This document shows positions 50,001 through 57,000 of a stretch of 64,000 nucleotides of DNA, one piece after another (the first letter of the stretch is position 1; each line of letters starts with the position of its first letter). Origin of the DNA: Mycobacterium sp. (GTDB taxonomy: Bacteria; Actinomycetota; Actinomycetes; Mycobacteriales; Mycobacteriaceae); assembly GCA_023264735.1 (NCBI GenBank), contig JAHFVD010000033.1, positions 1 to 64,000 of the forward strand, given 5' to 3'. Position numbers and translations under genes: made by a program. The notes under the pieces were generated by a model. It searched no databases. It worked only from the letters and a program-made list of their open reading frames with translations, and was not told where the DNA came from.

Positions 50001-50364
50001 TGGTGGCAATGGTGGCGGCATCGAAACCGGCGAGTGCGTCGCGTAGCCGGGTTCGGCGCTCTGTGCGCTGTTCGTCCGTACCCGCGACAAGGTGCGCCAC
50101 CACCTGATTGTCGCCGACCAGCACGGGATCGTCGAATGCCCGTACAGCGTGCAGGATTTGGCTCCGTACCCGTTCTCTGAGCTCCTGGCTGGCCGCGCGA
50201 CTGAAGGTGATGAGGAGCATCTGGTCGAGCGTCGCCGCGCCCTCCGCAACGTAACGGGTCACCAGCCCGGCCAAGGCGAAGGTCTTGCCCGTGCCCGCGC
50301 TGGCCTCCAGCACTGTGGTGGTTCGGGGCGCCGGTAGCGGACCGAGCAGATCGAAAGGCTTCAT
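47065..50364 (-). CDS. recB: Exodeoxyribonuclease V beta subunit
   Basis: LEASAGTGKTFALAGLVTRYV, VMVDEFQDTDPVQWKVIDRAF, LTYVAMTRAQAQVVAWW, LVVDYKTN nuclease motif. Confidence 0.96.
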   Translation of the reverse strand: MKPFDLLGPLPAPRTTTVLEASAGTGKTFALAGLVTRYVAEGAATLDQMLLITFSRAASQELRERVRSQILHAVRAFDDPVLVGDNQVVAHLVAGTDEQRTERRTRLRDALAGFDAATIATTHQFCQLVLRSLGVAGDTDAGVSLVESLDDLVGEIVDDLYLAHFGREREDPLLSYADALRLAREVVKNPSTELRPVDPDPDSRAAVCLHFAKSVLSELEIRKRRLGVLGYDDLLSRLADALDSPESPARVRMHQRWPIVMVDEFQDTDPVQWKVIDRAFSGCSTLILIGDPKQAIYAFRGGDIVTYLQAAETAGDKKTLGTNWRSDAALVDRLQAVLGGAELGDHRIVVHRVEAHHRGSRLAGATRTDPLRLRVVRRETFGRRGIQNMPIDELRSHVGRDLAADIGALLSGDTTFDDEKVQARDIAVIVEKHKDARTCFRALTAAGIPAVYTGDSDVFDSEAAEDWLCLLEAFDQPHRPGLVRAAAATMFFGETAETLAAGGDELTDRLAQTLREWAAHARERGVAAIFEAAQLHGMADRVLSWVGGERHMTDLAHMTQMLQDAAHREHYNLPALRDWLRHQREERSGATERNRRLDSDAAAVQIMTVWASKGLQYPIVYLPFAFNRNVQERDLILFHDEGVRCLHVGGKDSPDYNAVERLGRKESASDDSRLTYVAMTRAQAQVVAWWAPSWDEPNGGLSRLLRGRRPGESAVPDRCEPAKISDDDALVRLREWEAVGGPVIEDSVVATVASVPRERPPTDIDERHFHRSIDTTWRRTSYSGLIRSAESGGVSSEPETIELDDEVGDIPLLEPVASPDVPSPMADLPSGAKFGTLVHAVLETADPFAADLAAELQAQIERHSVWWPVDVPAAELAAALVPLHDTPLGPLASCLTLRQIGLPDRLREMDFEFPLAGGDLRPAARDIRLADVGRLLRSHLPADDPMAAYIDRLSSGALGSQPLRGYLSGSVDAVLRIPDPAGQRYLVVDYKTNWLGEPDKPLTAADYQRPRLVEAMLHSDYPLQALLYSVVLHRFLRWRQPDYDPERHLGGVLYLFVRGMCGPDTPTADGHPAGVFSWQPPAALVVALSDLLDGQQVAA

Positions 50365-53300
50365 CAGCCGTTGCTCCCCTCGGCTCGCAGCATCGGCAGC
50401 CAGAGTCGAGCCGCGTATGCCCCGAGCCGGTTGTTCTCGCCGTCGTACTCCTCGCCGGGGCGCACCGGTTCCATCAGCGCCGACAACGGAGCGTTGCGCC
50501 CCCATACCCGTAAACTCGCCGGCTGCTGGTCCTCGCCGGGATAGCGCGCGGACCGCCATCGGTAACCGGCGGCGCGATCGGGGTCATCACCGCAATGCCT
50601 GGCCGCGGCCCAGGCATAGGAAGTCTTGGGGGGCAATGGAATCGGCTCTCGGCGGCCGGCGTCGTAGATCGCGACAAGATCCTGCAGCAACTCGGCCGCG
50701 CCGAGATCCGGCCGGCCGAGGCTCTCCCGACGGGGCGCGGTTCCCCGCTTCGGCCTGCCGATGCACACCGCCGACCAGTCCCGGCGGGGTGCATGAGCGA
50801 ACAACGCCAACAACGGAATCCACGATTCCAGCATGTGCCTGCCGTCCAGCTTCGAGTACGTCACCGACACCAGCCGGTCACCGAACACCCGGGTGACGGT
50901 ACCGGTCAGCCGGCGCCCGGAACCCAGGTCGATATCCACATCGATCGCGTGCGGTTCGGTTGTGCGGCACCGCATCGCCTCCGCGGCCAGCAACGCCACC
51001 TGGTCCCGCATCTCGGTGGCTTTGCGCCACCCGAGATTGCCCGGCGGCAGCGTGCCGCGACGCCATTCGGCCTGCCGCGCTTCGTCAGGAGTCATGCCGC
51101 GCAGGATGTCACCGAGCATCCGGTCACCGACCGTCCACTCCTCGAGTGCGTCGATGTCGACGGGCATGGCGTCGGCCACCCCGTCGACGTCCCACGGCAA
51201 GGTGAAGTCAAGGGCGCGGAAGAAGCCCTTCACCGGGTCCTTGAAGAACCCGACGAGATCCGCCAGCACAACGTCATCCGGCGGCGGCGCGGGCAGCGGG
51301 CCCGAGATGAACCGGGGCTGCTCGCCCCGATGGCCGGTCACGGCACGCGCGGCACTGCGCACTGTCGGATCGAAACTGAACGCGGTGCCCGGCACCAGAG
51401 CACCGCGTTCGACGTTGCGAATGTCGAAGGGCTGCAACGGGTGCTGGACGACGATGCGCTCACGGACCTTCTCGGCAGTGGTGACGTCGAGAGTGTCGAG
51501 CAGTTCGGCGAGCGGCACCGCCGGCGGGCGCGGCTGACCGGAGTACTCGTTGGCGCCGGTGTAGGTGATGACGAGTTTCTCGGTCGCGGCGCCGATCGCG
51601 TCGAGCAGCAATTGCCGGTCCTCCGAACGGATGTCACGCTCCCCGGTCATCGGGTTGCGCGCCAGTGCGTCGTCGCCGTCGACCACGCCGAGCCGCGGGT
51701 AGCTACCGTCGTCGAGACCGACCAGGCACACCACCCGGTGCGGCACCGAGCGCATCGGCACCATCGTGCACACCGTCAGCGTGCCGGTGCGGAAGTTGGC
51801 TCGGGTCGGCCGCCCGGCGAGGTGACGCGAGAGCAGCGCCCGGATGTCGGCCAGGCGCATCAAGGTGGCGCGGGACCCCGGGCTCGACAACACCTCGTTG
51901 AACTCCCGCTGCAGCTGACTGATCTGCCACGCGTCGCCGTCGTCGACCCGGGTGAGCACCTCGATCGCAGAGGCGAGCGCCGACAGCCAGTCGCCCAGCG
52001 GCCGGACGCCGGTCAGTGCGTCGATAGCGTGCTGTAGTCGGTCGACGTATTCAGCTAGCCGGCCAGCCAGTTCGACGCGGTTGCTGCCGACATCGTCGAG
52101 CGGCAGGGTGGAGTCGATCCAGGCGTGCGAATCGTCGGACATCGCCACCCCGGCGAGCACCCGATCGAGTCCGAAACGCCAAGTGTTGTGCACGAAGTCG
52201 ACGCCGAACGGTTTACGGTGCTCCTCATCGAAGCCCCACCGGATATTGGCCTGGCGCACCCAGCGGGTGATGCCCTCCAAGTCGTCGTCGGTGAAGCCGA
52301 ACCTGGCCCGCACCGGAGCGGCCTGGGCCAGGTTGAGCACCTCGCTGGCGGTGACCCGACTGCCGGCGAGGGCGAGCAGTTGGGAAGCCACCCCGAGCAG
52401 CGGGTTGGTCTGGATCAGCGACCTGTCGGCCAGGCGCACTCGCAGCTGATGAGCGGGATGGGCCCCCGGCACCACGTCACCGAGACCGAAGTCGGCGACG
52501 ATCAACGGCGCGTAGGCCTCGATGTCCGGGCACATCACCAGGATGTCGCGCGGTTCGAGTGTTGGATCGTCGGCGAGCAGACCGAGCAATACCTCCCGCA
52601 GAACGTCGACCTGTCGGGCCGGGCCGTGACAGCTGTGCACCTGCACCGACCTGTCGTCATCGCGCATTGCCCTGCCTGCCGGGCGTAGGGCGTTGGCGGA
52701 GATGTCGGACTGCAGCCAGCCGAGCAGGGTGTCGGGACCCTGGGTGGGATCGGCGCCCAGGAACTCGTCGCCGGCTGCCCTGTCCGGCATGCCCCGCTGC
52801 AGCTCGCGCAGGTCGCGGCCGAGCGTGGCCAGCAGCGGATGTAGCACCTGTCGATGACTGGTGTCCTCGCGGCGCGGAATGGACCCGCGCAATCCGGACA
52901 GCGCGGTCCACAGCTCTGCGCTGGGGTGCGGAACCCACAGGTGCAGCTCATGGTGATCGGCGAGCGCGTCGAGCAGTTCGGAGTCGGTGCACGACAACCT
53001 GGTATGACCGAACAATGACAGGCGAGCGGGCAGCTCTGCCCCGGATTCACGCAGTTGCGCAACGGTTTTGGCGTGCCGCACGTGAGGTGGGTCGATTCCC
53101 ACCCGGTTGACGAGCGCGCGCCAGAGGTGCGGTTGCCAGTGCAGGTCGGCGTCGAGGTCACCGGGCTCGCCGTCCAGCCAGTCGATCAGCAGTTGCGGGC
53201 GCTGGCGGGCGTAGGAAGCGAACAGGCCCGCCAGCCGGCGTGCCACCGCGTAGCGCCTACCCTGTCGCAGCTCCTTTTCCTCGCCGATCTCGAAGTAGCC

Positions 53301-53660
53301 GAGGTGGGTGGCCAGGGTGTGACACCACGTTTCGCCGAGGCTTGCGTCGATGACCTCGAGCAGTGGCCACGACATCGCGTCGGGCGACCACGGGTCTTCG
53401 TCCCCGGCGCCGGTCAGTTCAGTGATAAGCGACGCCGGTGATCGGAAGGAGACGCCCGCACATACGCCGTCGGCGCCGCCGCCGCGGCCGAGCCGATGCG
53501 ACAGCCGTTGCGACAGCCAGCGTTCGACCCCGCGGGCGGGCACGACGACGAGTTCTTCGGCGAACGGGTCGGATTGAGGCGTGGCCAACAGGGCGCCGAG
53601 GCCGTCCGCAAGTCGGTCGGTGCGCTCGGCCCGGTGTACATGCAGGGACATCGCCACCAC
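50364..53660 (-). CDS. recC: Exodeoxyribonuclease V gamma subunit
   Basis: MSLHVHRAERTDRLADGLGALLATPQSDPFAEELVVVPARGVERWLSQRLSHRLG; position upstream of recB. Confidence 0.95.
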   Translation of the reverse strand: MVAMSLHVHRAERTDRLADGLGALLATPQSDPFAEELVVVPARGVERWLSQRLSHRLGRGGGADGVCAGVSFRSPASLITELTGAGDEDPWSPDAMSWPLLEVIDASLGETWCHTLATHLGYFEIGEEKELRQGRRYAVARRLAGLFASYARQRPQLLIDWLDGEPGDLDADLHWQPHLWRALVNRVGIDPPHVRHAKTVAQLRESGAELPARLSLFGHTRLSCTDSELLDALADHHELHLWVPHPSAELWTALSGLRGSIPRREDTSHRQVLHPLLATLGRDLRELQRGMPDRAAGDEFLGADPTQGPDTLLGWLQSDISANALRPAGRAMRDDDRSVQVHSCHGPARQVDVLREVLLGLLADDPTLEPRDILVMCPDIEAYAPLIVADFGLGDVVPGAHPAHQLRVRLADRSLIQTNPLLGVASQLLALAGSRVTASEVLNLAQAAPVRARFGFTDDDLEGITRWVRQANIRWGFDEEHRKPFGVDFVHNTWRFGLDRVLAGVAMSDDSHAWIDSTLPLDDVGSNRVELAGRLAEYVDRLQHAIDALTGVRPLGDWLSALASAIEVLTRVDDGDAWQISQLQREFNEVLSSPGSRATLMRLADIRALLSRHLAGRPTRANFRTGTLTVCTMVPMRSVPHRVVCLVGLDDGSYPRLGVVDGDDALARNPMTGERDIRSEDRQLLLDAIGAATEKLVITYTGANEYSGQPRPPAVPLAELLDTLDVTTAEKVRERIVVQHPLQPFDIRNVERGALVPGTAFSFDPTVRSAARAVTGHRGEQPRFISGPLPAPPPDDVVLADLVGFFKDPVKGFFRALDFTLPWDVDGVADAMPVDIDALEEWTVGDRMLGDILRGMTPDEARQAEWRRGTLPPGNLGWRKATEMRDQVALLAAEAMRCRTTEPHAIDVDIDLGSGRRLTGTVTRVFGDRLVSVTYSKLDGRHMLESWIPLLALFAHAPRRDWSAVCIGRPKRGTAPRRESLGRPDLGAAELLQDLVAIYDAGRREPIPLPPKTSYAWAAARHCGDDPDRAAGYRWRSARYPGEDQQPASLRVWGRNAPLSALMEPVRPGEEYDGENNRLGAYAARLWLPMLRAEGSNG

Positions 53661-53702
53661 CGTAGACCGCCCCGCCGACGGCCGAAGTGATGTGCGCGCA
53701 GA

Positions 53703-54923
53703 TTATGCCGGCGGCGCTGCGGGCAGCGTCAGGGTGAAGGTCGCACCCTCTCCCGGCTTCGACGCCACCGCGATATCGCCGCCGTGCGCGTCGGCGATCT
53801 CGCGGACCAGCGCGAGCCCGATACCGTACGGTTCCCGCCCTTCCCGGGTCGTGTGTTCGGCGCCGTGCGAGAACCGGGTGAACAACGTCGCCATGGCGTC
53901 GGGATCGATACCCACCCCGTCATCGGCGACCGTCGCAGTCACCTTCGCACCGTCGCGACGCACCCGCAGTTCGACCCTCCCCCCGTCGTGCACGTGCCCG
54001 AGCGCGTTGTCGACCAGCGCGGTGAGCGCCCGTCGAAGCGCCGCCGCCGAACCGATCACATCGAATCCGGCTGTGCTGTCCGCACTTTCGCACTCGAGGT
54101 TCACCGTGACACCGATCGAGTGCGCATAGGAGACCATGCTGTCGCGCACCGACAACGCCACCGCAGAGAGGTCCACGCGATCGCGGGCCTGCTTGCCTGC
54201 AGCCATCGTGGCAGAGGCGAGCAGATCATCGACGATGTCGCCCAGCGCCCGGGTGTCGGCGACCAGAGCGTCGGCATCTTTCTGCAGCGTGTGCACATCG
54301 GCAGTGCCGACCCGGTGCGCCAGCAGCTGCGCCCGGGTATGCAGCACCGTCAAGGGCGCCCGCAGCTCATGGGAGGCATCGGCGACGAACCGGCGCTGTA
54401 ATGCCAGCGCATTGGCCAGTGGGCGCACCGACCGCCGACTGAACAGGGCGACCACCGCGATCGACGCGAGGATGCCTGCCAGCTCGGCGAACCCCAGCGC
54501 CATCAGCAGCCGGTTACGTCCGGCGTGGTAGGGCGCCAGGTCCGTCATCGCCACCACCCGGCCTTCGGGCCGGTCCACCACCAACGTGCGGTACTCCCTT
54601 CCGTTGGCATAGATATCGCTGAAGCCGGTAGCGCCGGTCAGCAGCGGTACACCGGACGCGCCGCCGTCGCTGGTCGAGATGTGGCCATTGTTCTCACGCA
54701 GCGCCAGCTCCATGTCCGGAGGCGGGTCGTTCGCGTCGTCGGCGGTCATCGCCAGCGTCCGGAGTTCGGCGCCGATCTGACGGTTCTGCGCCCGCAGATA
54801 CACCGCAAACACCACTCCGCCGACGACCAGCAGCACCAGCGCGAGCGCGACCGAGGCTTGAACCGCGGCGATCCGGCCGGCCCGTTTCACGACAGTGAGG
54901 TCGCTGAGCGGAGGCGATGTCAT
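53703..54923 (-). CDS. Sensor histidine kinase
   Basis: FVADASHELRAPLTVLHTRAQLLA, DDGVGIDPDAMATLFTRFSHG. Confidence 0.92.
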   Translation of the reverse strand: MTSPPLSDLTVVKRAGRIAAVQASVALALVLLVVGGVVFAVYLRAQNRQIGAELRTLAMTADDANDPPPDMELALRENNGHISTSDGGASGVPLLTGATGFSDIYANGREYRTLVVDRPEGRVVAMTDLAPYHAGRNRLLMALGFAELAGILASIAVVALFSRRSVRPLANALALQRRFVADASHELRAPLTVLHTRAQLLAHRVGTADVHTLQKDADALVADTRALGDIVDDLLASATMAAGKQARDRVDLSAVALSVRDSMVSYAHSIGVTVNLECESADSTAGFDVIGSAAALRRALTALVDNALGHVHDGGRVELRVRRDGAKVTATVADDGVGIDPDAMATLFTRFSHGAEHTTREGREPYGIGLALVREIADAHGGDIAVASKPGEGATFTLTLPAAPPA

Positions 54924-55600
54924 TCGAGCCCGAATCGGTAACCGGTGCGATGAACCGTACGTACTACCTGCTTGCCCAGCTTGCGGCGGAGGTAGTGCAC
55001 GTACAAGTCGACCGCCCCGGGGGTCTCCGCGCCGTCAAACACCGACTCGAGCAGTTGGGCCCGGCTGAACACGCGCTTCGGGGCTGCCATCAGCACGCCC
55101 AGCAGCGATGCCTCCCGCTCGGAGAGCTCCACTTCGATGCCTGCGGGGGTGACTCCGGCCACCCGGCGGGTGACCCGGTCGAGCCGCAGACCGCCGGCCT
55201 GCACCGCGGTCGCCGCACTGTCGGCGCGCCGGATCAGCGCGCGGACGCGGGCCAGCAGTTCGGGAATCTCGAACGGTTTGACCAGATAGTCCTGGGCGCC
55301 GGCGTCCAAGCCTTCAACACGGTCCTCGACCGATCCGCGGGCGGTGAGAATCAGTGCAGGTGTCGCGATCCCGCGCGACCTCAGCAGGGCCACAAGGTCG
55401 GAGCCGTCCATCACCGGGAGCCCGCGGTCGACGATCATGGCGTCGTAGTCCCCGGTCAATGCGCGGTGCATGCCCTGCTGACCGTCGTAGGCGGCCTCGA
55501 TCCGGTACCCCTGCTCGCTGAACAGTTCCACGAGCATCGCGCTCAGCGCACGGTCGTCCTCGACCACCAGCAGCGCAGGCGACAGACTTCGCGCGGACAC
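54920..55600 (-). CDS. OmpR-family response regulator
   Basis: LLVVEDDRALSAMLVELFSEQGY, AMIVDRGLPVMDG, AQDYLVKPFEIPELLARV; GTG at 55600. Confidence 0.92.
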   Translation of the reverse strand: MSARSLSPALLVVEDDRALSAMLVELFSEQGYRIEAAYDGQQGMHRALTGDYDAMIVDRGLPVMDGSDLVALLRSRGIATPALILTARGSVEDRVEGLDAGAQDYLVKPFEIPELLARVRALIRRADSAATAVQAGGLRLDRVTRRVAGVTPAGIEVELSEREASLLGVLMAAPKRVFSRAQLLESVFDGAETPGAVDLYVHYLRRKLGKQVVRTVHRTGYRFGLE

Positions 55601-55621
55601 CTAGCGAGGGTGTCATGCCAG

Positions 55622-55641
55622 TTCTTACAGCGCTCAAAGAA
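55622..55641. promoter_or_regulatory. Redox-module box B: TTCTTACAGCGCTCAAAGAA
   Basis: Between the divergent RR (-) and ApbE (+) genes; matches 45291-45310. Confidence 0.78.
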
Positions 55642-56609
55642 TGCCCCCGCAACATGGCTCCCATGAGGTCACCACGCTCTGGAGCTCGCGACTCGTGAGC
55701 CACTCTGCGCTGGTCAACCTCGGCCAGTCCGAGTGGACCCGGTGGAGCACCGGCATGCATCTGCTGGTCACCGACCCTGCGGCGCTCTCGCCGGCGCGGG
55801 CGATCGTCGACACCGTTCTCGACAACGTCGAGGACGCCGCGTCGCGGTTCCGGCCCGACTCCGAGATCTGCGCCCTGGCCGCCGCCGGCGGGGTCCGCAC
55901 AGCCGTCAGCCCTGTACTGGCCGACCTCATCGATGCCGCCCTCACCGCGGCCCGCTGGACCGATGGTGACGTCGATCCGACCGTCGGCTCGGCGATGATC
56001 GCACTGGGCTACGACCGCGATATCACCGAACTCGATCCGTCGACGTCGCGGTTGGGTTCGGTCACGATTCCTTCCGATTGGTCGATGGTCGAGTTCGACG
56101 GGCGCAGCGTGCGACTACCCGCCGGTGTGCTGCTCGACCTCGGTGCCACCGCCAAGGCGCTCGCCGCCGATTGGTGCGCGCAACGCGTCCAGGCGCGGAC
56201 CGGCAGCGGTGTTCTGGTCAATCTCGGCGGCGACATCGCCACTGCGGGCGCTCCTCCCAACGGTGGTTGGCACGTCCTGGTGCAGGACACCGACGACGAC
56301 CCGCCTTGCCAGATCGCGTTGGGAGCGGGCACCGGTCTGGCCACGTCAAGCACCTGCCGCAGGCAATGGTGGCGCAACGGTGATCTCGTCCACCACATCG
56401 TCGACCCCAGGACCGGCCGCTCGTCTGATCCGGTATGGCGCAGCGTCAGCGTCGCGGCAGCCAGCTGCCTGGCTGCCAACACGATCAGCACAGCGGCGAT
56501 CATCCGCGGGCACCGCGCCCCGGATTGGATTGCCACGCTTGGCATTGCGGCCCGGTTGATTGACCGGGCCGGCGCGGTGCGCACTGTAGGAACGTGGCCG
56601 AAGCCGTGA
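55641..56609 (+). CDS. FAD:protein FMN transferase (ApbE family); start uncertain, GTG at about 55696 possible
   Basis: GMHLLVTDPAALSPARAIVDTVLDNVEDAASRFRPDSEI, LDLGATAKALAADW, VNLGGDIATAG. Confidence 0.87.
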   Translation: MPPQHGSHEVTTLWSSRLVSHSALVNLGQSEWTRWSTGMHLLVTDPAALSPARAIVDTVLDNVEDAASRFRPDSEICALAAAGGVRTAVSPVLADLIDAALTAARWTDGDVDPTVGSAMIALGYDRDITELDPSTSRLGSVTIPSDWSMVEFDGRSVRLPAGVLLDLGATAKALAADWCAQRVQARTGSGVLVNLGGDIATAGAPPNGGWHVLVQDTDDDPPCQIALGAGTGLATSSTCRRQWWRNGDLVHHIVDPRTGRSSDPVWRSVSVAAASCLAANTISTAAIIRGHRAPDWIATLGIAARLIDRAGAVRTVGTWPKP

Positions 56610-56824
56610 GCAAGGCCCAGGCTCGTCTCCACATCGACTGGACCCGCTGCGACGGCCGCGGCCTGTGCACCGAGCTACTACCCGAAGTGTTCACCCGCGA
56701 CGACTGGGGCTATCCGCTGGCTCGGGACGGCTCTCGTGAACCGGTGATCCCGTCGGATGTGGCGAAGTTCGCGACGGCTGCGGTCAAGCGCTGCCCGCGG
56801 CTGGCGCTGCGACTGCTGGACTGA
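56606..56824 (+). CDS. Small ferredoxin (3Fe-4S/4Fe-4S type)
   Basis: IDWTRCDGRGLCTELLPEVFTRDDWGYP...AVKRCPRLALRL; GTGA overlap with apbE stop. Confidence 0.85.
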   Translation: MSKAQARLHIDWTRCDGRGLCTELLPEVFTRDDWGYPLARDGSREPVIPSDVAKFATAAVKRCPRLALRLLD

Positions 56825-57000
56825 CGGCGCCCGCGCAGGCTCCGCAAGCCGTTCCCCTGTCCAGCTCATGGACGGACCCATCGGGTTTGTCTAGATATTT
56901 GGCACAGCAAATGAATTTTTGCTGAGTGCTTCGCCGAAATGCGTGACAACAATTGACTCGTCAGCAAAGCTGTGAAGTCTCTTGGAGGAAGGGCATAGCA

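Noticed and set aside
50595-52037. 480-aa plus-strand ORF antisense to recC
   Set aside because: Shadow ORF, composition typical of the complementary frame.
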